Assembly: GCA_015499985.1 (NCBI GenBank)
Contig: JAAAUF010000083.1
Coordinates: 1 to 61,228 of the forward strand
DNA from: Haplosporangium gracile
Taxonomy: Eukaryota; Mortierellomycota; Mortierellomycetes; Mortierellales; Mortierellaceae
Direction: 5' to 3'
DNA: 61,228 nt
Shown: one piece after another, positions 1 to 16,500 of the stretch
Position numbering within the stretch: position 1 is the stretch's first letter
Layout of the letters: each line of letters starts with the position of its first letter
Position numbers and translations under genes: made by a program
The notes under the pieces: model-generated
Databases searched by the model: none
Told to the model about the DNA's origin: nothing
The model's input: only the letters and a program-made list of their open reading frames with translations

Positions 1-469
1 AGTATACTGAGCTCTGCAGCAAAAGAGTATACTATAGGGGAGGTACGACTGTATTGGGGCGATATCTTGTAAGATCTCACCCAAAAATCACGTGACTCAT
101 AGCAAATGGGACACCATATGTTTTTGGTGGGACAGGTGGAATGGGCCGATTTCGTGCAAAAACATCATAAATAATCGAACGCGCGAAGCGCGCGTTTTTT
201 TTTTTATAAAAAAAAGAGGCGCGATCGTTCGCTCGTTCTTTGCCTTCCCTTTTCTTTGTCGGCATTCATAAATACCTAGTCTAATACCACTCCCAGGTCC
301 CTTCATCACTCCTTGTTGCATGTGTTTTCCTGCTTGATTTCAATAACAAAATCAGATCAAAGAGAGAAAGACAACAAACAAAACAACAAAATTAAATACA
401 GTATTTTTTTTTGTTCCTGTGATTTTTTTTTTTTGCAATTACAACAATGTCTTTTTTTTATTAGTAGTA
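1..469. other. Intergenic, 3' side of the Crypton gene
   Basis: No convincing gene lies here. It carries two AGTATACT-like words near the left edge (2-9 and 27-34), a perfect 8-bp inverted repeat with a 3-nt spacer at 178-196 followed by a T run, and further A- and T-rich tracts up to the stop codon of the recombinase gene. Short open frames on both strands are lysine- or phenylalanine-rich and look like chance. Confidence 0.6.
178..205 (+). repeat. GC-rich hairpin followed by a T tract
   Basis: The words AACGCGCG and CGCGCGTT are perfect inverted copies separated by AAG, directly followed by a T run to about 205. It resembles a bacterial intrinsic terminator, but this is a fungal nuclear region. 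It lies about 270 bp beyond the stop codon of the Crypton-like gene. Whether it belongs to the element end is unknown. Confidence 0.55.
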
Positions 470-3400
470 TTAGTCGTCAAAAATATCATCGACATCCAAG
501 CCCATCTCGTTTAATCTATTGGCGATATCAGCTTCACGAGCTTCACGGACGTGCCTCGGGGTTTTCAGCTGGCCCAGATAAGATGCCATTGATGTACGAC
601 CATGACCGAGACCACTGCTATACATATCCACTGAAGCTTGCAAAAGGGCCTCCTCGAGAGGAACGTTGTGGAGATCTTGGATCTGCCGTATCTCATTTTC
701 GGGATAAAGTCGCTTGTTGATATAGTGCTGCTCGCTTCTATACAGTTTGTACCCTTCTGCCGTACTACAGTATCCAAGAAACTGGTGCCGCTGTTTGTAC
801 TCTCGATATCGAACGATCTCATTCCATACTGCTTGAACGGTGTTTACATCGCGATCGAATCGGAATGGTGGCATGGGAGCTACAGGGGGAGGAATCACAA
901 TGGGGGGTGCAGAAGGTTCAACAGGGTCTGCGGCTGCGGGCGGGGCCAATGCGGGTATCAAACTCGACTCTGGCGCGACGACAGGCATCCGTGCGTGGAT
1001 TGGGTCGGAAATTCTCGAGACATCTAGCGCAGGCAGCGGTGGAGAGGACCTTGATGAAGAAGAGCGACTACCATCTGTGGAAGCTGGCGATACCGATATC
1101 CGTCCAAAGGAACTCATCACCAACTGGGCTATGGCTTGCGATTGTTCGGGTTGCTTGGCTCTCGCCTGCTCCCTCTTCTTCTTTTTTGTCTTTTCCAGCC
1201 CCTGAGATCTCTTGAGAATAAGCTCCTCCTTCTTCTTGATGGCGTCGTCTCTGTCCTGTATGGCCTTGTCAAGGGACTGCTGTAGCTGTTGGACTCGACG
1301 GTCGAGTCCATCAATCTTGATATCCTGTTGACACATCATTCGCATTTGTTCGACGCGCTGGTTTTCCATTGCTGTGACCAAATCAGGTAAGGAAGAGTCG
1401 GCTGTGAATAGTGAGTCCCTATCATCCTCCATGATTGCAAAAAGATCTTTCTTGAAATGCAGGAAGTCGGTACGATGGAAAACTGGGTCCTCCATAAGAT
1501 GATTGTTGGCCAAAGTGTTGTGGCTGCTGAACATGGCAGCATCTTGAAGGATGACCCGTCGAAACCATACTAGAAGGAGAAGGAATGCCCGCTTAGAAAG
1601 ATCGATCGTACTGCTGAGCGGTAGTGAGACTTCGGGTTGCTCGAAGTGTTGATTCTTGGACGACCTGTACCTCCTTCGAGCTGAGCCGGCTCGCTTGCCG
1701 CGATCAGTCACATCGCGGAGTGGTCTAGGAGCTTCGGACTGCTGGTTGCTAGAAGACGCGCACCTCTGCTGGTCTATGGCGGCCCGCTTAGAAAGTTCAG
1801 ACTGAACGACCTCGTTTGGGTTCGCCACTATGTTTTTCATCATTCTATCGCACTCTTGTTTCCATTCCTCGCTACCGCCATACTCCTTCTTGATCCATGG
1901 AAATATAAGCCGTTGAAGCTCGAGTGGGGGTGTTAAACGGTCTCGCTTCACGTCGTAGCGCATCTTGTGAAAGCCGGCCATACCAAACGCGCCAGGGATT
2001 TCCAACTTGGACAGATAGAATCCATTCAGCTTGGAGTGAGCCCAATGGCCCATGCGTGCAACGGAGTCCATGCTCAATCCCATTCTCTCCATTTCTCTGG
2101 ATCCAGAGTGCCGACCTGCGTGCGTTGTTCGACGGGTTTTGATTCCAGCTGCCTTAAAGGCAGCCTTTGTTACACGATATTGTGTGACGGAGTCGACAGC
2201 TTTGAACGGGATCGAGCCATCAATAACCTTAAGATAAGGCCAAACACTCATGTTGTCGAGATCCGGAATAGGTTCATTAAGGAACTACGCGTAGTGCAGT
2301 AACAGTAACAGTCGGCAATAGAATATAATGATAATAGCGAATTAGGGGAGAAGGAAATCGCCACTTAATTAGTAAAAGTTTTTTTTTGTAGTGAACATAC
2401 TAAGCCTGTAGACAGATTACTTACATGAAAACGCTCAAACATATAGAAGGCAAAGGCACCAACAGGGCAGCGGCCAAAGTTGTTATGACGTAATACAATT
2501 GAATATTCTGACTTGTCCGCTCGCGCCTTGCCTCCTCGAAGACAGACCACAAGTCCTCGGACAGGTTGTGGAGGTACCATAGAGCTGATAGTCCACGACT
2601 TCACAAAAGCAATCTGAGAGATCGAGATATAGGATATCCTCGTCGCGTAAAAGCATGTGGTGTCGGAGGATAATGGAGAGGCGGTCACGCATGTGTGTGT
2701 TGTACAGGTACCATCTTGGATACGCTCCTCGCCAGAGCTGCGCCATCATTAGATCGAGCTGAGGGATCTCATAGCCATCTCGCACCGAAAAAAGGACCCT
2801 CTGTGGAGTGTAGGAACGGACCTGTCCACGACCAGCTTCCGATTGTGTAATTGGATGTCACCCATCACTTCCCTGGACGCTCGCGGTCTCACTCCTGCCT
2901 TTTTGTAATCCCACAAAAGATTGAGAGCTCTCAACACCGAGTCGACTGACTGTTCGCCAATGGATATAGTGAATCTGCGGAACTTCTCCTGCCGGCCCCT
3001 GCTGGCATTAAGATCTATATGTGAGAACCATACAAAGGCTCAGTAAATAAAATATCTTTTGAGTGATCATATACAAAGATGAAGCTATAGTCATCTTACC
3101 TGCTTGAAACCTCGTACGCAAGGCTTGCCGCTCAGCCTCGACTTCCTTCTTCTCGCGTCCTTCCCCCAATGGATCCTGCTGGATAATACCAATACAGCCA
3201 TGGTAGCCAGTGTCGAGGCGAATGTTGATCTGTTTAGTTCGCGTAAAGTCCTTGTCCTTAAAGAACATCCTGACTCTATCCGCCTCTAAGGAAGTATCGC
3301 CTTCGTAACGCTCATTACAGTATTCCTACAAGTGAATGAGAGAGAAAGAATGAAGGAGAGCAAATGTTAGTACTCACTAAACCATCATCATTTTATACGA

Positions 3401-4570
3401 AGCCAAAACACTATCTTCGGTCAACTTACATGCCAGTCAACCAAAGGTGGACCGTATTGGAGCAGCGTTTTGGCTTTAAGCTTGCATCCCCAGGATCGAA
3501 GCAGCTTTATCATTGCTGCAACCTTTTCCCCACTCAAATCATCCTCAACTTCCTCAGCCTCCTCAACGTTCTCAACCATCTCATCTTCTTCAACCTCCTC
3601 ATTGGACTCCATGGCTACATCAACCTCTACGGCATCGAAAGTGTCGCCAACAGTAACAGTTGGAACCACTCTAGTTCCAAGGCGTTCTCCAGATGTAGAT
3701 TCGGGCTCAGGCACCACATTACTCGAGTCTGGTTCAGGACATCTGCTGATGATGGTGAACGGCGCTGACGTTCCGGATGACTCTCCTTCTTCACGGGATT
3801 CAGAGAAAGAATCAAATACGAACATATCATGGTCGTTTAAACTGTCGCGATCACTGGTTTCGCGAGGGCGGTCCAAATTCGAAGAGACAATAATGGCATC
3901 ATGGAAAAGGTCAGATGTTCCAGGGTTGCTGAAAGTCCTGCGCCGAAAATGTTTATGCATAGAATGGCCATATTTTCGGTCCTGACGCCAGTTCCTGCCA
4001 TTTAAAGACGAGTGCTCTACCGTTCCTTGGTCGCCAACCCTTGATGATAATGACTAAGGAAGAGACGAAGCGATAAAGTTAGGTCGCCTGATCTATTGAC
4101 AAATAGACTTTTCTCAAAAAATGGCGGCATCGTTGACACACATCTGTCGCTCCGAATCCAAATCGACAACTTGGAGAGGCGTGTCTTGCTGCAGCTCGAT
4201 ATGTCGCTTCGTTCGGGTAGTGGATAAACGCTGAAGTGTTCAGCATTCAGCAAAGACAAAGCAATGCGGGTATAAAGGCAAGAGTAGAAAATTAAGGTGC
4301 GGGAACAAGAGGAGAGAAGGGTAAGGTATGTTGAGTGAGCGAACAAGGAGTGGTGAAAGAAGAATAAAAACCCCCATCGTAAAGAAAAGGAAAGGGTAAG
4401 GAAAGAAGGCACAAAAGGTTAGTTGTAGTACTATTGTTGCGCGCGGTTAATGGTAAAAGAGACTTCATTACCTTTGTCAAAGGTAGTTGCATCTGTTCAG
4501 GATTATTGGCGCATTCCTCGTTGTTGCTAACTGTTGGTGTCGCTCTTTTTCGCCCTGACCTTGTCTCCAT
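470..4570 (-). pseudogene. Crypton-type tyrosine recombinase gene with GCR1_C-like tail, two frame breaks
   Basis: This is a transposase-like tyrosine recombinase of the Crypton group, which moves DNA by site-specific recombination. My splice model on the minus strand is exons 4570-4472, 4230-4138, 4053-3430, 3325-3100, 3014-2425 and 2284-470; the first two are tentative. Phases match at each junction. The core shows LLRDEDILYLDLSD (first catalytic Arg), RHNNFGRCPVGAFAFYMFERF, HAGR, MGHW and GFYLSKL (nucleophilic Tyr), so the R-H-R-Y set is present. A coiled coil follows, then a C-terminal GCR1_C-like DNA-binding region (NTVQAVWNEI). The 3014-2425 exon changes frame twice, near A6 at 2788-2793 and A4 at 2605-2608. 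Either the copy is decayed or the sequence has homopolymer errors. Known: Cryptons combine this recombinase with GCR1_C in fungi. Inferred: it is a dead or nearly intact mobile element. Confidence 0.85.
470..4570 (-). mobile_element. Crypton DNA transposon (extent approximate)
   Basis: The recombinase gene defines the element. Cryptons have no long terminal inverted repeats, only short direct repeats at their ends, so the edges cannot be fixed by eye. The coordinates cover only the coding part. The neighbours on the right (secreted protein, coiled-coil gene) are also broken, which fits an unstable region. Confidence 0.65.
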
Positions 4571-5141
4571 CGGTAAATAGTGTAGACTTCAAATGAAGGT
4601 GTGTGTGTGTGTGTGTGTGTCTGAACAAAAAAGAAAAAAAAGAAGTGGGAATGAGAAAAGTGAGTGAAATAACCTTTTTCATGCCTGCCCCTGCAAGCAG
4701 GGCATGGAGTACACAGTCAGCCATAAGGTCATACGATGGACTCTGGCCAAAACGCTGTAGGATGAATAGCACCATACAACCACATTTCATGAAATTTTAA
4801 CATATCAGATATGGGACTGAAAGTTAAAAGTCTGCATTCTATTGCGCATTTCACATAAAATATTTTATTTCGATCGCTATTCACGACTACGTTTTTTGTT
4901 CCAAACCCACGCAAAACCCCGTTCACAACTGGATTAGAGGTCAATTTTTTTAACTCATTTTGGTTTAAAGGCACATTGGTTTTCTTATAGCAATTGCATT
5001 AATTGCGCGGATGAAATAAGAAGGCAATACAAACAAAAAGAGTTTGCGTAACTAGAATTACTAGTACATACTTTTCATGTTTTCTCAGCAACGGATATGA
5101 AGGGTCCGTTGGAACAATGTTGTATAAACCTTTCATGTGTT
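4571..5141. other. Intergenic
   Basis: Holds a GT dinucleotide run at about 4599-4620, just upstream of the proposed Crypton start, and AT-rich sequence after that. Open frames on both strands are short and lack recognisable domains. Confidence 0.5.
4599..4620 (+). repeat. (GT)n microsatellite
   Basis: Eleven GT units without interruption. It lies about 30 bp upstream of the first ATG of the Crypton model. Confidence 0.95.
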
Positions 5142-5505
5142 TTATTTGAAAGTAACGTTTGCTAATAACTTCCCCAGTATTACAAACACTCCACGCCCTT
5201 CCACATAATTATGGCATTGGGGGTTTTCCCAGTTCAAAGTTTTGCCTTTGTAAGCGATGGCTGCCATTTTCCACAACAAGGAGACATTAGCTTCCATCTT
5301 TTGCTTCTCGGAGACATCTATTAAAACGACGACAACGGGGTCCCCCTTCCCAAGTTGATTTTCCAAATGCACCATTTGAGTCCCAAGTATATAAGGTCTT
5401 GCTTTCAAAGCATGCGCTGACGGTGTAGGATCCTGCTTCAACAAAGGTGGCTTGAACCAAGAGGAAGGCTGCAATGAGCAGATATGCTGGACTAAAGGAT
5501 TTCAT
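5142..5505 (-). pseudogene. Small secreted protein, frameshifted
   Basis: The minus-strand ATG at 5505 opens a frame starting MKSFSPAYLLIAAFLLVQA, a clear signal peptide of about 25 residues ending near VEAG. It continues through CFESKTLYTWDSNGAFGK. Coding then appears to pass to another frame (QLGKGDPVVVVLIDVSEKQ, then NWENPQCHNYVEGRG and VFVILG) and ends at 5142. The switch lies at about 5345-5375, in GGAAAATC or GGGAAGGGGG, with no GT-AG pair to explain it. The joined product would be about 120 residues with a few cysteines. I do not recognise the family. It may be a real pseudogene or a one-base sequencing error in a homopolymer. Confidence 0.5.
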
Positions 5506-5532
5506 GTTGCTGCTAAAAGTAAAAGTGGACAC

Positions 5533-7420
5533 GATAGTAAGAATAGAAAAATAAGTCAGCTATGAATGATCATCGCTAATTCTCATACACAATCTTGAAC
5601 GTCTAAAAAGCGTAGCCTTACAAGAGTGTTTGGTCTGGTAAAGAAAATGGAGATGTTGTTCTGGAGCTATGCAACTCTTGTTGACGATTTGGTGGTGCTC
5701 TGTGGTAACCTGTCGAGGATTCGGTGACGCGAGTTGTTTGTGTGGCGGCTCTTGAGGAGGCGTTACTTTTATCAGGGCAAAGCCAGAGGGTGTGTGTGGA
5801 GGATAGAGAGAGCGACAAGGAGGGTCAAGGAGATGGTTGTTGCGGGGGTGAATATTGAACTCTTTGGGGAGCCACTGACTTTTTTTATACATTTCCAAGA
5901 AAAGTGGGCGTTAGATTTGGATACGATGTAGAGATAGGCTATTGAGTGTCGGTAAGCGGTATGAAATAAAGTTGGGCTGTTGGCGACGGTAACGCGTCCT
6001 TGGAGATATCGATTCTTGTATTTCGCCATAGTCAAGCTTGGGATGGATACGATATAAAAGTGGAATGTTTGATCTGGACTGCATGCGCTCAAACTTGAGC
6101 AAAGGTCCCACGAAATCTCCTTTTATTGTTACATAAATTGGCGCCGTGGGGCTCAAATATATCCCCTCAAGTTTTCCTGTAGTCATTAACATGAACAAGC
6201 TTGGAGGCGCCGTTTCTACGCCACTGCCCACGATTATAGTTTTGAATATTTAAAAACGTGGTGCCGATAAGCGAATGTGTTCACGCAGAAAGAGAATGGA
6301 GAGAGAAAACACGTTATACCTCAAAAACAAAAAACAAAAAAAAAGACTTAAATGGTCAGTTTTCTTGTCAGGATTCAGGAGGGAAATGCAAATAAAAAGC
6401 TTTAATTGACGCGCTTCTTCTTGACGCATTTTATTTACTCTTTTTTATTTTTGTGTGCGTCTCCCTTTTCTTTCTTGTCGTGTCTAACTTTGTTCGTATT
6501 TGAGCGAGGGTAAGGCTGAATACGTACATGGTTCGATCTCTCCAGGACACAGTCTCTGTTTTTTAAGAAGGAGAATGTCCCAAAATGAAGCGAGCCACGT
6601 TGTTTACTTTTTTCCCTTTGTCTTTTCAAAGAAAGAAATTGTAGCATAATAGCCGCCTCGCGGGGCTCACGGTTCGCTCACTTGACTTTGTCAGACGTGA
6701 ACAAAGGACAAGAATGTTTGTTGAGTAAATGATGAATGGTAGAATCCCTTCCAAAGAATGATAAGAAAAAGGTGGGGAAAGTAGAATCACAATACGCGGT
6801 GTTGCCTTTTAGGATCACGACGCGTTTCAATTCATGTCAAAAGAAAAAGGTTTTATTCAAAATGATTAATGCTTGTACTCTTGTTTTCTCGCTTTGTATC
6901 AAGATCGAAAGTTAAGGAAGAAAGGAGGAGGACGGGAAGGAAGAGGGAGGAAGGAGAGAGAGAGAGGAGGGGAGGAAGAGGGACTGTGGTGCAATTGAAA
7001 GTAAGAAGGCGCGCCAGAGTACTCGAGATGCTTTGCAGATAATGGCATCCTATGTTCGCCTAAAGAAGAAAGAAGATCAACAGAAAAGGATGATCACCAT
7101 CGAGCCACTACTACCCTCTCTGCCCTGATTTTGATTTGATTTGATCTCCCATCACTGTGCCCCTGATATATTTTTGGGACAAAAAGAAACGGTGAAAGGA
7201 TTAAAAATAAGAGAGGGATTTGCACAGAGGAGGAATTCGAACATAAACGCGCATAAGTTGGTAGACAGTGTTTATATCGTGAATGGTCACATGCGGCAGG
7301 GATAGTGGTGTCAGTTGAGAGACCTATGATGATACAGTTAGTCCCAGGACTTAACTTGAATTTTTTATCCCCGCTTTTCTCAACTTCAGACACTGTAACA
7401 AAGTAACATACCAATCAGTG
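5533..7420. other. Long intergenic stretch without a recognised gene
   Basis: About 1.9 kb. The most protein-like open frame is on the minus strand at 5911-6231 (about 106 codons, no ATG at its 5' end, internal ATGs), with words such as TAPIYVTIKGDFVGPLLKFE. It has no motif I know and may be a gene remnant. A purine-rich GGA/GAGA tract lies at about 6910-6985. Nothing else is supported. Confidence 0.4.
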
Positions 7421-7820
7421 ATGAATCCTTTCAACAGCAGCAGTAGTCCAAACAATGCGGCTATCGCCACTCTGCGCCAAAGCTTCTACTCCCAAGGCGG
7501 CAAGTCTTTTGACGGCATCGCCAAGTACATTCTCGACTTGACCGCCAGAATGGATGAACTCGAACAGAAACTCAACTCGGCACCAAGCTGAACTCCATCA
7601 GATAACAAGGCAAAACAAATGACCGTCTTCTGGAGACACTCTCGAAAGTCATTCTAGGTCACACAACCCAGTTGAATCAAGTGTCCCAGCTTGTCAAGAC
7701 TGCGTGGAAAGGGATGCTACCATCCGTCAAGCTATTGCTACCTTAGACGATCTGAAGAGACAGATCGGGAATCACGGTCAGAGAATCAAACATCTGATCA
7801 AGTTGGTGAGGGGTATCTAG
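7421..7820 (+). pseudogene. Broken coiled-coil protein gene
   Basis: An ATG at 7421 starts a 56-codon frame (MNPFNSSSSPNNAAIATLRQ at the start, LTARMDELEQKLNSAPS at the end) that stops at 7591. Protein-like sequence continues in a second frame from about 7618 (NDRLLETLSKVILGHTTQLN) and in a third from about 7704 (ERDATIRQAIATLDDLKRQI, then a stop at 7818-7820). The heptad-like spacing of hydrophobic residues suggests a coiled coil of about 130 residues. I found no GT-AG pairs that would join the pieces, so at least two indels are needed. Family unknown. It could be a remnant of a host gene or of a nearby element. Confidence 0.5.
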
Positions 7821-8033
7821 TTATCTAGTACAGATTATTCGCCATGTTCCCGTTCTTTCATATGCCTACTATTCTTGGTTTCTTTTACGCGTCAAAGGTC
7901 ACGATGAAATGAGTGACTGCTGTTAGCTTAATGTTGACTTTTTTTTTCTTATTTGTATTTGGCCACCAAACTCTCTTTTGTCACTTCTCCATCAACACCC
8001 CAGGACATCGCCTTTGACACACACACAGCCAAC

Positions 8034-9277
8034 ATGGACGAGCATGCGCCCATCGTCTACGACTTGACATCCTACAAGGAGGAAACAAAGTCCTGGAACG
8101 ATGACCCCTCCGCCTACCTCTTGCGATACTATACCAAGCAATACTTTCTCGCAACCAGTAAGCACCTCCAACCAACAAAAATAAAACAACAACAACCTAC
8201 TGCAAGGACTTTTTACGCCTCCACCTTCCTTCTCGTCCACCCTCACTAACCTATTTCCTCCTCTCCCTTCCCCATAAATTCACCTAGATGGCAAGGACTT
8301 AAAGCAAAACCCCACCACAAACACACCCCAAAAAATCATCGACCTTCAAACCGGCCTGGAAGTTCTGCGGGGCGATCAATACGTCTATCAATCTCCCAAC
8401 AAACTCTGCATCATCGGCCTCGCACCCACCCACCCGCTCCTCGCCCAACCCGACCGGTACAAGGTCCTCAACATTCGGTTTGATAACAAGATTGCGGGTG
8501 CTTTGCCACAACCGACGGCGACGCCTGCGAATTCCAAGAAGCAGCCTCCACCGCCTTGTCATGCTGAGACGGTGGTGTGTAAGATTGAGGCGCGCGATCT
8601 TGGGGTTGCTGAGGGATCGGTGGCAACTGCTGTCAAGGATGAGGAGGAGAAAGAAGTGAAGGATGTTGAGGTGAAGGCAGAAGCGGAAGCGGAGCAAAAT
8701 AAGGAGGTCAAGGCAGAAGAACAGGAAGACAAGGATCAGGATATCACCATGACAGAAAACACTATCAACAACACGACTTCTGCAGCCGCATCACCAGCTC
8801 CCTCCACGACTACCAACTCCTCAGCAACATCCAGATCCACGACCCCCGCACCACAACAGGAGAAGCGCACAGAATCAGTCGACCCTACGCGCGTTATGTT
8901 TGTGGTCCGTGGATCCATCAGCGGCCATGTGATCGAACTCAACGAACGGCTCTTGAAACGTGGGACTTCAGAAATCACCGATCCCGTCGTCATCCAAACA
9001 ATGCTCGAGAAGGTAACAACTTAGTGCTTTTTTCTGTCGAATCGCTTAAAGAAATTCCACAAAGAACAAGGCTGGAAAAATGTCGTCTTACGAATTGTCA
9101 ATTACCCAATAATATTAGGCATCGACACATGGATTTATTGCAGTGGTGAGACCAAAGGTTGACAAGACAGAAATCGCGCTCAAGGACTTGTGCACAATGG
9201 ACGACTACAATCTCCTGCGCTTTGGCAAAACCTCCTCCTCTTCTTCCTCTACTACTGCTACTACTTCTACCGCATAG
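8034..9277 (+). CDS. ABITRAM: Abitram (FAM206A/Simiate)-like protein
   Basis: Exons are 8034-8157, 8288-9012 and 9119-9277; phases agree and the product is 335 residues. N-terminal RYYTKQYFLATNGKDLK, then LCIIGLAPTHPLL, and the C-terminal half with MFVVRGSISGHVIELNERL and THGFIAVVRPK match the Abitram family, a glycine-cleavage-H/lipoyl-like fold known in animals as an actin-binding transcription modulator. Start: the ATG at 8034 opens MDEHAPIVYDLTSYKEE; the frame extends upstream without another ATG. Oddity: between the two conserved blocks lies an E/K-rich then S/T-rich low-complexity insert (about residues 140-240) that animal proteins do not need. The tail is a short Ser/Thr run. The gene is convergent with the kinase gene downstream. 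The family call is strong; function in fungi is not established. Confidence 0.85.
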
Positions 9278-9642
9278 CAAGAGTGAGTGTCATCAATTAT
9301 AAAATCATTTGAAAGCAGAATGATTACCTGTATTGTTTTTGCGTTTTTTTATTCTTGTCGGGGTTGAGAGGAGTGTGTGAAGTAGGGTGAGGGTCGTCTA
9401 GCACTGAAGAAACGAACACTTTGCTCAACGCAGTGGTGGTGGTGGTGGTGGAGGAAGACGAGTGGAGAAGAGAAAAAGTAAGGAAGGGCATATGGAGCAG
9501 TAAGGAGAGAGGTAAAAAAAAAAAAAAAAGAGTGAGAAAATAATACAAGGGAACTAGAGTAATGTTACACGGATAAAAAGAAACTGAAAATACAAAGGCG
9601 AGAAAAAAGAGGGTTATGGTTGAAGAGGAAGAAAAGATATGA
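9278..9642. other. Convergent intergenic spacer
   Basis: Shared 3' region of the Abitram and kinase genes, about 365 bp. It carries a GGT run at about 9432-9453 and an A run near 9513-9528. No gene is seen. Confidence 0.6.
9432..9453 (+). repeat. (GGT)n microsatellite
   Basis: About seven uninterrupted GGT triplets in the spacer between two convergent genes. Confidence 0.9.
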
Positions 9643-15427
<5,785 letters not shown>

Positions 15428-16500
15428 TGGGCTCGCCTCAATTCGAATGCGCTTTTTTTCTGGCTGTTCTTATTTTGAGTTGGCCGTGTGTGTTGTATAT
15501 GTTGAGAGAATGTAAGGCGAGTTATTGTGTGTGGGGTTGTTCAAGGGCCCAAAGAACAAGAGCGTCGAATGTGATGATGTACAGGTGCGGAATGCAGCGG
15601 AATGTGTGAGTTGTTGGAAGGACCTGTTGTGTGCAGTTGCCGATGAGTGTAAGGGTGATGCGCGTGTTGGAGAAGTGAGCGGAGAAGGAGAGTGAGAGGA
15701 AGTACAGACAGGGATGTCTGGTTAAAGGAGAAGAAGAAAAAGAAGAAGAAAACGATGAAACGAAAGTTCAGAGGGAGAAGAAGAGGAGGAGGAGGAAGTG
15801 AGGGGGAAAAACTGTCGCTGAAAAAGAGCGAAAAAAAGAGGGGTCCCGCACGTGACCATAGACTTGTCTTCGCCTTTGCTTGTCTTTTCTTTTTCTTGTA
15901 AACTTCGTTACTTTTTACTTCTGTCCCTTCAACACTCCCTTTTCCTTGGTAACACTCTCAAGAATTAGCAGGACGCTCAACGTTGTCCATCAGAAAGAGA
16001 AATAATTCGGAAAAAATGGCACTCTCTTTAGCTTCTCTTTATTTTTCTCTCGCTCGGTTGATCGCTCAGACAGAAATACATAGCAACAAAAAGGAATATG
16101 TCCATCCTATCACAAAATTGAGCGCTCATTCTTGTTTTCTTTTTTTATTATTGTGTCCAGAACAGCGTCCAAGCATCAATTTGCTACCCGTTGAGGACAA
16201 CTCCCAATGGAACATTGTCATTTCAGGAGTAAGAAAAAGAAAGGGAGGAGGGGCGTTGTCAAAGAAAATAGAAAAAAGAAAAGAAAAAAGCTGGAAAAAA
16301 AGAAAAAAAAAAGAAAAGAAAAAAAAGGGTCAGAAAAAAAGAAAAAAGAAACGAAAATTAAAAAAAAATGGTGGATGGTTCTTTGGCGCTGAGCGTTGGC
16401 TGCAGATGTTTTGCGAGTTGTTGTTGTATGGGTGTTTCTGTTGTTACATATGTGACGCAAAGGTGGGGAGAGGCAAAGAGAGACGAAGTCCGGCGATCCT
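15428..16500. other. Kinase upstream region, A-rich
   Basis: About 1.1 kb between the kinase start and the cyclin stop codon (both minus strand). It contains A- and GA-rich tracts at about 15725-15840 and 16235-16370. Lysine-rich and phenylalanine-rich open frames there are composition artefacts. It presumably holds the kinase promoter and cyclin 3' UTR. Confidence 0.6.

Noticed and set aside
4114..4121. A third frame break in the Crypton N-terminal part (T6 followed by TGA)
   Set aside because: An intron from 4137 to 4054 with a CTAAC branch-like site and CTTCCTTAG acceptor skips it in phase; the donor GTCAAC is weak but no indel is required.
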